DNA of 64,000 nt from Acidobacteriota bacterium (lineage in GTDB: Bacteria; Acidobacteriota; Blastocatellia; Chloracidobacteriales; JADJPF01). Numbering within the stretch: the first letter of the stretch is position 1; each line of letters begins with the position of its first letter. The notes under the pieces were generated by a model. It was not told the DNA's origin and searched no databases. It saw only the letters and a list, made by a program, of their open reading frames with translations. Positions 1-8,669 of the stretch are shown here, piece after piece. Position numbers and translations under genes: made by a program. Where the stretch lies: NCBI GenBank assembly GCA_016213785.1, contig JACQZQ010000094.1, positions 1 through 64,000 of the forward strand, in the 5' to 3' direction.

Positions 1-110
1 GCAACCCCAACGCAACCCCAACGCAACCCCAACGCAACCCCAACGCAACCCCAACGCAACCCCAACGCAACCCCAACGCAACCCCAACGCAACCCCAACA
101 CAACCCCAAC
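1..110. repeat. 11-bp G-rich tandem repeat, about 10 copies
   Basis: Ten head-to-tail copies of GCAACCCCAAC run from base 1. The last copy has one change (ACAACCCCAAC). The array continues beyond the window edge, so its true copy number is unknown. The minus strand reads GTTGGGGTTGC, giving a G4 run every 11 bases, which could form a G-quadruplex. No spacers are present, so it is not CRISPR. It lies about 100 bases beyond the 3' end of the ComM-like gene. I see no coding role. Confidence 0.95.
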
Positions 111-213
111 GACGATTATCCCAAGGGCATCTTCTAAGAATCGCAATAAATTTTAATAAATCGCAATGAATCAATGAATTCTAGTAAATCTATTAAAATA
201 GTTGGTAGTAGTG

Positions 214-1758
214 TTATTTCCAGTAATTACGGTCAAGAGAGCGGTATTGAATTGCTTCAGATATATGTTGAATATCAATTTTTTCTGAATTTTCTAGATC
301 TGCAATAGTACGACTAACTTTTAAGATTCTATCATAAGCTCTAGCAGATAAGCCTAAACGATTGATTGCTTTTTCCAAAATATTTTTAGCTTGAGCATCA
401 ATTTGGCAATGTTTAGTAATAAGCCTAGATCCCATTTCAGCATTTGCATAAATTTTTTCTTGTTTAAATCGCTCTAATTGATAAGTTCTAGCTCCAATAA
501 CCCTTTCGCGAATGGTAGTTGAGCTATCGGTTATATCAGTTATTAATTCTTTAAATTTTACGGCTGGAACTTCTATATGAATGTCTATACGGTCTAGAAG
601 TGGGCCAGAGATTTTATTTACATAGCGCTGAATTTGTAAAGGAGTGCATTTACATTCTCTGGTTGGTGAGCCAAAATAGCCACAAGGGCAGGGGTTCATT
701 GCAGCAATAAGCATTACACGAGAAGGAAAGGTTAAAGACATTGTTGCTCGACTAATTGTTACAGAGCCATCTTCAATGGGTTGGCGTAGGACTTCTAAGA
801 CATTTCGAGCAAATTCTGGTAATTCATCTAGGAATAAAACACCATAATGAGCTAAGGAAACCTCTCCTGGTCTAGGTGTTGTGCCACCCCCAATTAAACC
901 TGCATCGCTTGTTGTATGATGAGGAGCACGAAAAGGTCTTTTAGCTACAAGACCACATCCGTTGACAAGCCCAACTACGCTATGGACTTGAGTTACTTCT
1001 AAAGCTTCTTCAAAACTTAAAGGTGGAAGTATTGTAGGAACTCTACGTGCAAGCATGGTTTTACCTGAGCCAGGAGGGCCTATTAGTAAAATATTATGAC
1101 CTCCTGCACTTGCAACTTCTAATGCTCGTTTAACATGAGGTTGTCCTTTAACTTCTTGAAAATCAATATCATAAGAATTATTTTTTGAAAGCAAAGTTGT
1201 AGTATCAATAGTTAATGGAGGAGTATTTTCTTTAGATAAAATGCTAACAACATCACTTAGAGACGTTACAGGATAAATAGCCATATTAGAAACGACTGCG
1301 GCTTCATGGCTATTTTCTATAGGTACAAATAAGCGTTTAAGCCCAGCACTACGAGCTTTAATAGTTGCAGGCAAAACGCCTCTTACAGGGCGAATTCTAC
1401 CATCTAAAGCAAGTTCGCCTAAAAATAGAGTATCTGTTAGGTCTATATTATTGATTTCACCATTTGCTCCTAAAATTCCTAAAGCAATGGGTAAATCAAA
1501 GCTTGAACCTTCTTTGCGAACATTTGCAGGTGCAAGATTGACTGTAATTCGATTATTAGGAAAGAAAAAGCCACAATTGTTTATGGCTGCACGGATACGT
1601 TCACGGCTTTCACGAACTGTTGTGTCAGGCAATCCTACCATTGTAAAAATAGGAGCATAATCGGTTTCTTTTGGTTTAAGCTGAAGATCTACTTCTACTT
1701 CTACTAATGATGCTTCTATACCAAAAACGGCAGCAGTAAGAGTCTTAAATAAAGGCAT
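214..1758 (-). CDS. ComM/YifB-family Mg-chelatase-like AAA+ ATPase
   Basis: This belongs to the YifB/ComM family, AAA+ helicase-like proteins that promote branch migration during natural transformation. The N-terminal third is the ChlI-like Lon-fold domain, with the typical opening [14 protein letters not shown] Walker A motif GPPGSGKT follows near residue 227, then Walker B (LFLDELPEF) and the Cys-rich NPCPCGYFG loop of the Mg-chelatase domain. The C-terminal part ([19 protein letters not shown]) is the usual lid domain. The ATG at 1758 is preferred over one 15 bases upstream because GGAG lies nine bases ahead of it. At about 514 residues the length is normal for the family. It stands alone, divergent from the response regulator. 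Confidence 0.9.
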   Translation of the reverse strand: MPLFKTLTAAVFGIEASLVEVEVDLQLKPKETDYAPIFTMVGLPDTTVRESRERIRAAINNCGFFFPNNRITVNLAPANVRKEGSSFDLPIALGILGANGEINNIDLTDTLFLGELALDGRIRPVRGVLPATIKARSAGLKRLFVPIENSHEAAVVSNMAIYPVTSLSDVVSILSKENTPPLTIDTTTLLSKNNSYDIDFQEVKGQPHVKRALEVASAGGHNILLIGPPGSGKTMLARRVPTILPPLSFEEALEVTQVHSVVGLVNGCGLVAKRPFRAPHHTTSDAGLIGGGTTPRPGEVSLAHYGVLFLDELPEFARNVLEVLRQPIEDGSVTISRATMSLTFPSRVMLIAAMNPCPCGYFGSPTRECKCTPLQIQRYVNKISGPLLDRIDIHIEVPAVKFKELITDITDSSTTIRERVIGARTYQLERFKQEKIYANAEMGSRLITKHCQIDAQAKNILEKAINRLGLSARAYDRILKVSRTIADLENSEKIDIQHISEAIQYRSLDRNYWK

Positions 1759-1961
1759 GGTAATTTTCTCCATAAGTTATGAAAGTGATTTATTAACAGG
1801 CTATTTATCTGAGAAAAATAAGAATTTATTTTTTGTAGGGTTAGCATTGTAAGAGAAGATTTTTTGGTAGAGTGCTAGCCTTTAAAGGCCAAAGATAAAG
1901 AGCTTTCTAGCAAGAAATAGATGCAGAAGGGAGATTTATTTCGGCAAAAGAGATACTTTTA

Positions 1962-1991
1962 TTGCTGCAAATAGAGAGGCTAAAGTATACT
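1962..1991 (+). promoter_or_regulatory. Candidate sigma70 promoter, leaderless transcript
   Basis: A -35 TTGCTG (1962-1967) and a -10 TATACT (1986-1991) are separated by 18 bases. Only seven bases lie between the -10 and the ATG at 1999, so transcription would start at or next to the start codon. No Shine-Dalgarno sequence is present. Confidence 0.5.
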
Positions 1992-1998
1992 TAGCCCT

Positions 1999-2607
1999 AT
2001 GAGCTTAAGTCCTGCCACAATTTTAGTTGTTGATGATGATCAAGATTCTAGAGAATACTTGGCGCTATGTTTTTCTCATTTAAACTATAAAGTGATTCAA
2101 GCAACCAATGGGATACAAGCCTTAACTCTAGCTAAATCTACTCAACCAGATGTAATTGTCCTAGATGTTGTTATGCCTGATTTAGACGGCTATCAAGTTT
2201 GTCATGAATTAAAAAGTGATGAAAAGACTGCTCATATACCCATAATTTTAATTACAGTACTACGTAAACTTGAGGATGAAATAAGGGGTTTTGAAGCAGG
2301 TGCTCATGACTATATTAGTAAACCTTATAATAGAGCAGAATTAAGCGCTAGAATAACAGCAGCTTTAAGAGTAAAAAGGCTCCAAGATCAATTACTACAC
2401 CGTAATGAAGCATTAAAGGAATTACTCAAGGTTCTACAAAGAGACATTACAGATCCTTTAACAGGAGTACTTGGGCGAACTACTTTAATGTTAAGACAAC
2501 CGCTAACAGAGGATGTTTCAGAAGGCTTACATACTATTGAAACTCTAGCTAAAAGAATTGCCAAATTAATAAAACATCTTGACAAAGAAATAAAAGATAT
2601 TAGCTAA
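1999..2607 (+). CDS. Response regulator with receiver domain and degenerate HisKA-like tail
   Basis: Residues 7-125 form a standard receiver domain. The acidic pocket is D12-D14, the phosphoacceptor D56 (VIVLDVVMPDLDGYQV), the switch Thr T86 and the conserved Lys K108 (SKPY). After a helical linker (LQDQLLHRNEALKELL), residues 141-200 resemble a histidine-kinase dimerisation domain: DITDPLTGVLG matches the H-box pattern HELRTPLNAILG. The phosphoacceptor His is replaced by Arg (R148), and no ATPase domain follows. It is therefore probably a signalling or dimerisation output rather than a kinase. It is followed by a disordered protein 54 bases downstream. Confidence 0.85.
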   Translation: MSLSPATILVVDDDQDSREYLALCFSHLNYKVIQATNGIQALTLAKSTQPDVIVLDVVMPDLDGYQVCHELKSDEKTAHIPIILITVLRKLEDEIRGFEAGAHDYISKPYNRAELSARITAALRVKRLQDQLLHRNEALKELLKVLQRDITDPLTGVLGRTTLMLRQPLTEDVSEGLHTIETLAKRIAKLIKHLDKEIKDIS

Positions 2608-2626
2608 ACTAGAGTTAAAAAGTTTC

Positions 2627-2654
2627 TTGATTATCAAAATTAAAATCATATAAT
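2627..2654 (+). promoter_or_regulatory. Candidate promoter, second leaderless-type start
   Basis: A -35 TTGATT (2627-2632), a 16-base spacer and a perfect -10 TATAAT (2649-2654). The ATG of the next gene follows after seven bases with no Shine-Dalgarno sequence. The -10 to ATG distance is the same as for the gene before it. Confidence 0.5.
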
Positions 2655-2661
2655 AGGCGAC

Positions 2662-3468
2662 ATGGAAAACAGAAAAAAAAGTATCGAAGAACTACAAGCA
2701 GAACTTACTTTAGAAGCTGAAGCTTTATCCACTCTTCAGCTAATTTATGCTGAAAAAGTAAAACAAGTCAGAATTAATACCCAACTTCCTCCTGATATTC
2801 AAGCCCGTTTTTTAAGCGAATGGGAAACTTTTTATCAACAAAGAATGACAGCTATTTTCCGCAAAGAGTATTTGTTTGACTCAGCCTCATCTAAGCATAA
2901 CCCAAATAATTTATTAGCCATGCAAATGCTTTCAACAGAAACACCTCCTACTCCTGTAGCTGTTATGCCATTGCCAAAAATTTCTACTATGGCAACTCCT
3001 ATACCAAGTCCTGTGTCGGTAGCTCCAGTAGCTTCAACTCAAGTAACTGCTGTGCCAGCTAGCCCTATAAAATCAACTCCTAATCGTCCTCTAGCTTCAG
3101 CAGTACAAAATGCTCCTATAACCCCATTACCAATTCCACCACCTATTGCTAAACGTAGCGAACCGTCTTCAATGCCTTCTTCTGCTAATCAAGAACCTAC
3201 TGTTACAGATGATATATTAGGTGTTAATACAGGTAGTTGGATGAATCCAGCAGAGTCTATTGGTTATGAGCAGTATTCAGATAATGAGCCTATTTCTTCA
3301 ACTTTAATGGATAGTGATAAAATACAATCAGCTAGTAATGATAATGAGACTTCTCCCTATGATGAAGAAATAGATGAAAGTGACTCTATAGATGGGTTTG
3401 CTGCTACCTCTGGGTTAAAAGGTTTAACAGAATTTATGGATTTTGACTTAAAAAGGAAAAAATCTTAA
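2662..3468 (+). CDS. Hypothetical protein, helical N-terminus with Pro/Ser/Thr-rich disordered region
   Basis: I do not recognise a family. Residues 1-90 are predicted helical and charged (IEELQAELTLEAEALSTLQ). Residues 95-190 are rich in Pro, Ser, Thr and Ala and almost certainly disordered. The rest is acidic (SDNETSPYDEEIDESDSID) and ends in a basic tail KRKKS. There is no signal peptide and no membrane segment, so it is probably cytoplasmic. It sits between the response regulator and trpS in the same direction but has its own promoter. It might be a scaffold or partner of the regulator; this is only positional inference. Confidence 0.6.
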   Translation: MENRKKSIEELQAELTLEAEALSTLQLIYAEKVKQVRINTQLPPDIQARFLSEWETFYQQRMTAIFRKEYLFDSASSKHNPNNLLAMQMLSTETPPTPVAVMPLPKISTMATPIPSPVSVAPVASTQVTAVPASPIKSTPNRPLASAVQNAPITPLPIPPPIAKRSEPSSMPSSANQEPTVTDDILGVNTGSWMNPAESIGYEQYSDNEPISSTLMDSDKIQSASNDNETSPYDEEIDESDSIDGFAATSGLKGLTEFMDFDLKRKKS

Positions 3469-3589
3469 AAAACTTAAAACTAAATTCTTAGGCTATCATC
3501 AAAAGCCTTTATAAATTTCAAAAAATTGAAACACTTACAATAATTAGCTCCAGAATATTTACTAAGCTAATTATCAATCATTTATATTT

Positions 3590-4558
3590 ATGCAAAAACG
3601 TATACTTTCAGGTATTCAACCTTCAGGAAAATTACATTTAGGAAATTATTTTGGTGCAATTCATCAACATCTTGCTTTTCAAGATCAAGGAGAAGCATTT
3701 TATTTTATTGCTAATTACCATGCACTTACCACAGTACAAAATGCTCTACAATTAAGGGAATTAACTATAGATGTAGCAATAGATTATCTAGCTTTAGGGT
3801 TATCTCCAGAAAAAGCTACTCTATTTCGTCAATCGGATATTCCTGAAGTAACAGAACTAGCTTGGTTACTATCTACAGTAACAGGAATGGGGCTACTAGA
3901 ACGTGCTCATTCTTATAAAGATAAAGTAGCTAAGGGAATTTTGCCTAAAGTAGGTTTATTTACTTATCCTGTGCTAATGGCGGCAGATATTTTAATTTAT
4001 CAATCTAATATTGTGCCTGTAGGCGCTGATCAAGTTCAGCATATCGAAATGACTCAAGATATGGCAGGATATTTTAATACTACATATAGTAAGGAGGTCT
4101 TTACTAGACCAGAACCACAGCTTAATGAAACAGCTAAAGTGCCAGGAATAGATGGTCAAAAAATGAGTAAATCCTATGGCAATACAATAGAAATTTTTGC
4201 TGAAGGAAATGCACTAAAAAAAGTAGTTATGGGTATTGTTACAGATTCTACACCTGTAGAAGCCCCAAAAGACCCAGATACTAACGTAGTTTTTCAGCTT
4301 TACACTCTTTTTGCTACAACAGAAGAAAAGCAAGAGATGAGAGATAAATTTTTAGCAGGTGGTTATGGTTATGGTGAGGCAAAGAAAACCTTACTTAAGA
4401 AAATAGATGAATATTTTGCTCCCTTTAGATTAAGAAGAAAAGAGCTAGTAAATGATAAGGCTTATGTTGAAGAAGTGTTAAGAAAAGGTGCAATTAGAGC
4501 TAGAGAGGAAGCTAGCAAAACTCTAAAATCTGCTCGTTTAGCTTGTGGAATAGATTAG
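3590..4558 (+). CDS. trpS: Tryptophan--tRNA ligase
   Basis: Charges tRNA-Trp with tryptophan in the cytoplasm. It is a class I aminoacyl-tRNA synthetase with the HIGH-type motif HLGN at residues 16-19 (SGIQPSGKLHLGNYFGA) and a perfect KMSKS at 191-195. The central signature MAADILIYQSNIVPVGADQ and the tRNA-binding C-terminal helices are intact. Its 322 residues are normal for bacterial TrpS. No clear Shine-Dalgarno precedes the ATG. It is convergent with the next gene, with only eight bases between the two stop codons. Confidence 0.97.
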   Translation: MQKRILSGIQPSGKLHLGNYFGAIHQHLAFQDQGEAFYFIANYHALTTVQNALQLRELTIDVAIDYLALGLSPEKATLFRQSDIPEVTELAWLLSTVTGMGLLERAHSYKDKVAKGILPKVGLFTYPVLMAADILIYQSNIVPVGADQVQHIEMTQDMAGYFNTTYSKEVFTRPEPQLNETAKVPGIDGQKMSKSYGNTIEIFAEGNALKKVVMGIVTDSTPVEAPKDPDTNVVFQLYTLFATTEEKQEMRDKFLAGGYGYGEAKKTLLKKIDEYFAPFRLRRKELVNDKAYVEEVLRKGAIRAREEASKTLKSARLACGID

Positions 4559-4566
4559 TTAGGCTA

Positions 4567-5226
4567 TTAAACAGGTAAGAACTTTCTAAAAAGTTCTCTC
4601 CAAGTTGATTGTGGTGGAACAAATGGTGAAATGGTGCGGTTTAGTGCATTAAGTGTGGCTCTAGATGCTGCTTGAAGTGGAAGAGTATCGTTTTCTGCCA
4701 TTGCTACGCCAGAAAGTGTTTGCATTGAATCTTGCGTTCTTCCTACCTTAAGAAGAATTGCTACCATAGATTGTTCAATTTTTGATAAAGAATGGTGTTT
4801 AACTTGAAGTAGTTCAAAGAAAAATTTGTTTCCTAATATTTCATTTATTGCATCTAAAGTTGCTTGAGCAGAGGCAGTAAGCATATCTTGAACATTATCT
4901 TTACAGAGTTTTTCTGTAGTAACAACAGATGTTTTAGAGGCTAGAGTAACTGCTATTGCACGTCTATCTTCTTCGCGTCGCCAAACATCGACAGCATGTA
5001 GGATTAAACGGGCTTCACGTTTAGTCTCTAGGCTTTTTTGTAATTGCTCTAGAAGCGTATCTAAGGATTCTTTAGAAATATAAATTTCTGAGTCGCTTTC
5101 TTCACCTATTAAATAACCAAGTTTAACCCACTCTACTAAAGTTTCTTTATCTGGAGCTTTATCTAGTATTTCAGAAAGCCTTTTTTGTGTTTCAGCTAGA
5201 GTAAGTTTTCTTTGATTATCGTTCAT
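4567..5226 (-). CDS. Hypothetical cytoplasmic protein
   Basis: I do not recognise the family. The protein is 219 residues long, largely helical and charged, without signal peptide or membrane segments. The N-terminus (TLAETQKRLSEIL...LVEWVKLGYLIGE) resembles a small helix-turn-helix or MerR-like helical module, but this is not firm. The middle is rich in Lys and Glu and the C-terminal half in Ala, Leu and Thr. The ATG at 5226 has AAGGAG six bases upstream and is preferred over a TTG two codons earlier. It follows the FHA/cytochrome gene on the same strand, but a strong hairpin terminator lies between them, so co-transcription is doubtful. Confidence 0.6.
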   Translation of the reverse strand: MNDNQRKLTLAETQKRLSEILDKAPDKETLVEWVKLGYLIGEESDSEIYISKESLDTLLEQLQKSLETKREARLILHAVDVWRREEDRRAIAVTLASKTSVVTTEKLCKDNVQDMLTASAQATLDAINEILGNKFFFELLQVKHHSLSKIEQSMVAILLKVGRTQDSMQTLSGVAMAENDTLPLQAASRATLNALNRTISPFVPPQSTWRELFRKFLPV

Positions 5227-5259
5227 AAACAACTCCTTAGAGTAGGTAAGAAAATTATA

Positions 5260-5293
5260 AAGGACACGAAGAAGTTAACTTCTTCGTGTCCTT
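5260..5293 (-). terminator. Strong hairpin terminator (perfect 34-base palindrome)
   Basis: AAGGACACGAAGAAGTT (5260-5276) is followed directly by its exact reverse complement (5277-5293). Read on the minus strand, the hairpin lies just after the stop of the large redox gene and is followed by TTATAATTTT. This fits an intrinsic terminator of the redox operon. Confidence 0.75.
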
Positions 5294-5308
5294 ATAGGTT
5301 AAAGAGAA

Positions 5309-8300
5309 TTATTTTGTTGGTTTAGCATCTTTAGCGCCTTCTTTAGGAGCGTCTTTTTTCTTATCCCAACCAGTATATTTAATACCGATTTTTTCTAAGA
5401 AACCTTTAGGTGCTTCACTACCAATCATAGCAAACACAAAATCATTAGGAATAGTTCCTATGACTTGTTCACCACGAATCTTCATTAAAGTAACTTCTTT
5501 TTCTTTAATTTCCTTTAAGCCAGCGCCAAAGTAAGCTTTCATTCTGCCTTTATCTATACAATAGTAAACCCACATCTTGTTTTCTAGAGTCAAGTCTTTT
5601 GGGAAGTCAGAACGAACAACTAAAGAAACTTCATTACCACCTTCTGGAAAGATTACAGTCCCATCATCTTGACGCTTACCTGTTAAGTCTACAGCAGCCT
5701 CTACCGCAGAGTTACCTGCACCAACTACAACAATCTTCTTACCTTTGAAATCAGCAGGATCTTGTAAGCGGTTAAGGATCTTTTGGTCATGCTCTTTTTC
5801 GCCAGTTACGCCAAGTTTACGAGGAGCCGCCGCAGTACCCAAAGCAAGGATAACTTTGCGAACTTTATAGCCAGTTTGATTCTTGACAGTCTTAACTATA
5901 AAGATTCCATCTTGTGGTACAACTTCGCTAACGCCTTCAAATTCATTTATTTTGATATTGAATTTTTGTACTGCTTCATCCCACCAACCTAGCATTTTTT
6001 CTTTGAGATCTCCTCCGCCTTCTAAACGAACAGCACCTAGAGGGGGATCACTAGGATTAAACGGGTTAAAGGCTACATATTTACCAGCAGGATATTTATC
6101 TGCAATGGTTGCATATTTACGGCCTTGTTCTAGTGCAATATAGCTAAGACCAAGCTCAGCAGCGCGTGCTGTTGCTGAAATACCGCCAGGGCCTATACCA
6201 ATTATTGCAACGTCTATATCTGCTCCAGCTTTACCTTCTGCTTTTATCTTTTCTGCAATTTTATCTACAGCCACACGGCCTTCTTTAATTGCATTACGAA
6301 TAAGTGGTACACCAGAAACATCACCTACTAAATAGACTCCATTAACATGCTCTGTTTCAAAGCCTTCTCCAGCCCCTTTACGAAGTGGTTTAGGAGCTTC
6401 ACGAATGTTTTTCTTAGTGTTAATAAGTACACAAGATTGAGGTGCGGTTGGACAAGCAAGCTGACAACCCGTATCTTCCATACATTGTTCAAAGTTAACT
6501 ACAATTGCATGGTGTTCTTGGTCATCAAATCCAAGAACGTCTTGAGGGCAGGCTAAAATACATCCATGACAACCTATACAAGTCTCGACATTAATAATAG
6601 GGTGTGGCACTGGTCGAGAGCGGGAAGATTTTTCAGCACTAGCTTTTTGAGCTGGAGATTCCCATTTTTGAGCATATTTGATACTACTTGCATCCCAAGC
6701 TTTTTTATTAGAAAGGTCTATTAATTGGCCTTTAAGTTTTTCTTGTACCTGACGGCGGCGAAGAGTATCGACTCCTAAGAAACCTAAGATAGTTAAAGGA
6801 ACAATACTAAAGAAAATTAACCAGCCAGAGAAAGACATTCCACCAAATCTAGCTGCAAAAGATGTCCAATTCCAAGATCTACCACCACGAAAAACGCTAT
6901 CGGCAGTATAGACTTCTAAAGTCTTTTTGGCATCAATCTTTTTACCAACAGCAGGTCTTAGCATTACAGCTTTAAGCTCTTTACTTTCACCATGTTGTGG
7001 GTGACAAGAATTGCAGTCAAGACCATTTTTAACTGCTAATTTGTCAAGCATCTCTTTTGCTTCTTTGGATTGTTTATTGGAAATATTTACAAACTGTACG
7101 CCATGACAAACTGCGCATTTGTTGCGATCAATATTTTTAGCCAGTTCAGGAGTGTCTAAAGAACCATGACAGTCATTGCAACGGGCACGACCAGCTTCGC
7201 GACCACTTAAGTGAACGTAATGGAATTTACTAGACGGTGTTAAAACATCATCTGTTGGAAGAGCCTTTTTCATATATTCATTCATAGGATCTTTCCAAGT
7301 CCATTCTCCACTATCGCTTATAGGATAGCCAAAGTTACCACCATGAGGTTCTGTAAGTTTTTTACCAGCAACAGTTTTAGCTTTAGGGTGTTTAGGGTCA
7401 GCCGAATGGCAATCAACGCACATACTACGAGCCACAGTTGCAGGGCTAAAAGCCTTACCTTTATGGTCAGTATGACAGTCCATACAACTTATTTTGGCTT
7501 TATCGTGGGCATCAATAACATTTGGATTAAAGTGTGATGTCTGGTGGCAGCTTTTACACTTTTGCTCCATAGGGGTTACAGCGGAGTGACAGCTAGCACA
7601 ATTACCACCAACAGAAGAGTTAGAAGCAAGTAGAGGTTTAGAATTTGGTAAAAGTTGTGCCCGATTAAACTCATTAGCCTCATGAGCGGCAGCTAGTGGG
7701 CCTGGAGAGAGAAAACCATCATAGGTTAAAGATAATGCAGCAGCAACCACAGTGATAATTATACCTAATGTGCCTAAAAAGCCACGAGGCCAGGGGCGTA
7801 CTAAGTCTGTAGAGGGCAACCAATTAAATTGTTTTTTACCTAAGTGAAGGTTAAATTTCTCATACTCAGGATCGGGTTTATTTGGGCGTAAAAGAGAAAT
7901 ATCAGCCATTTTTTGCTCGCCGCCTGTTTCTGCTAGCTTGCGTCTATCCCAGAAAGCATCCATAGTTTGTTGGAATTTTTGTTGCTCATCTTGTGGCAGA
8001 GCCATAATTGAGCTAAGAAGTCCAGTCATACCACGTTGCAAGCGAGCAGCCCCTAGAAGCTGTGTTGCACTTTGTTTTGATACTGCTTTACTAGGAGAAG
8101 GTGTAGGAGCACCTGGTTTTGCTCCAGGAGCACCTGGCATTGATATCCCAAGCTTTTTTAACATCTCTGGGTCAAGCATTTTAGTTTTACCACTAGCTAT
8201 GGCTTCTAATGGCCCACCTAGGATTTGTGTTCCACGATTATTTGCTGATACGGAGTCAATTTGTTTTTCTACCTCTAAAGTGAGTGATCCATCATCTGGA

Positions 8301-8596
8301 TCCATTTGTGGTTTAAGCAAGAAAACCCCAATTTGAATAGCATCACTATCTTCTAGTTGTACGGTTTCAATTAATGCTCCATTAACTATAGTGCCGTTAG
8401 AAGTAGATAGATTTTTGATCCAATAAGCGCCATCAATTTTACATATACCTGCATGGGTACGAGATACTGCTGGGTGGTTAAGCAGTACATCATTACCTAG
8501 TGCAGACCCAATGGTCAGACTATCGCTTTCGATTACTAAATCATCGTTGTCTAAGTCTGTTCTCTTGATGACAAATTTCGTTGATTCTGTACTCAT
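5309..8596 (-). CDS. FHA - seven-haem cytochrome c - ferredoxin - flavoprotein fusion
   Basis: About 1095 residues (numbering here from a TTG four codons upstream). Residues 10-100 are an FHA phosphothreonine-binding domain (IGSALGND, SRTHA, NGT). A Pro-rich linker leads to a membrane helix at 275-297. Seven CxxCH haem motifs follow between 337 and 536 (CASCH, CKSCH, CMDCH, CVDCH, CNDCH, CAVCH, CNSCH). A second helix (594-613) with RRR after it returns the chain to the cytoplasm. Cys-rich Fe-S motifs lie at 677-726 (CIGCHGCILACP, then CMEDTGCQLACP), then a thioredoxin-reductase-like FAD/NAD(P) module (GIGPGGISA, VVGAGNSAVEA). The predicted path is NAD(P)H, FAD, Fe-S, periplasmic haems, or the reverse. 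ATG 8596 has AGGAG upstream. It is second in an operon after the cNMP/cytochrome b gene. Substrate unknown. Confidence 0.88.
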   Translation of the reverse strand: MSTESTKFVIKRTDLDNDDLVIESDSLTIGSALGNDVLLNHPAVSRTHAGICKIDGAYWIKNLSTSNGTIVNGALIETVQLEDSDAIQIGVFLLKPQMDPDDGSLTLEVEKQIDSVSANNRGTQILGGPLEAIASGKTKMLDPEMLKKLGISMPGAPGAKPGAPTPSPSKAVSKQSATQLLGAARLQRGMTGLLSSIMALPQDEQQKFQQTMDAFWDRRKLAETGGEQKMADISLLRPNKPDPEYEKFNLHLGKKQFNWLPSTDLVRPWPRGFLGTLGIIITVVAAALSLTYDGFLSPGPLAAAHEANEFNRAQLLPNSKPLLASNSSVGGNCASCHSAVTPMEQKCKSCHQTSHFNPNVIDAHDKAKISCMDCHTDHKGKAFSPATVARSMCVDCHSADPKHPKAKTVAGKKLTEPHGGNFGYPISDSGEWTWKDPMNEYMKKALPTDDVLTPSSKFHYVHLSGREAGRARCNDCHGSLDTPELAKNIDRNKCAVCHGVQFVNISNKQSKEAKEMLDKLAVKNGLDCNSCHPQHGESKELKAVMLRPAVGKKIDAKKTLEVYTADSVFRGGRSWNWTSFAARFGGMSFSGWLIFFSIVPLTILGFLGVDTLRRRQVQEKLKGQLIDLSNKKAWDASSIKYAQKWESPAQKASAEKSSRSRPVPHPIINVETCIGCHGCILACPQDVLGFDDQEHHAIVVNFEQCMEDTGCQLACPTAPQSCVLINTKKNIREAPKPLRKGAGEGFETEHVNGVYLVGDVSGVPLIRNAIKEGRVAVDKIAEKIKAEGKAGADIDVAIIGIGPGGISATARAAELGLSYIALEQGRKYATIADKYPAGKYVAFNPFNPSDPPLGAVRLEGGGDLKEKMLGWWDEAVQKFNIKINEFEGVSEVVPQDGIFIVKTVKNQTGYKVRKVILALGTAAAPRKLGVTGEKEHDQKILNRLQDPADFKGKKIVVVGAGNSAVEAAVDLTGKRQDDGTVIFPEGGNEVSLVVRSDFPKDLTLENKMWVYYCIDKGRMKAYFGAGLKEIKEKEVTLMKIRGEQVIGTIPNDFVFAMIGSEAPKGFLEKIGIKYTGWDKKKDAPKEGAKDAKPTK

Positions 8597-8669
8597 AGCT
8601 CTCCTCAACTTTTAAGCTAAAATACTTAGCTTGAATAAAGATTAACACCAAGATTTATTTAATATTTAA

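Noticed and set aside
1-110. Possible CRISPR array
   Set aside because: The unit is 11 bases and repeats head to tail without spacers; no cas genes are near.
7938-8336. 132-codon plus-strand frame opposite the FHA fusion
   Set aside because: It lies antisense to the linker and FHA region, which is clearly coding; composition reflects the complement.
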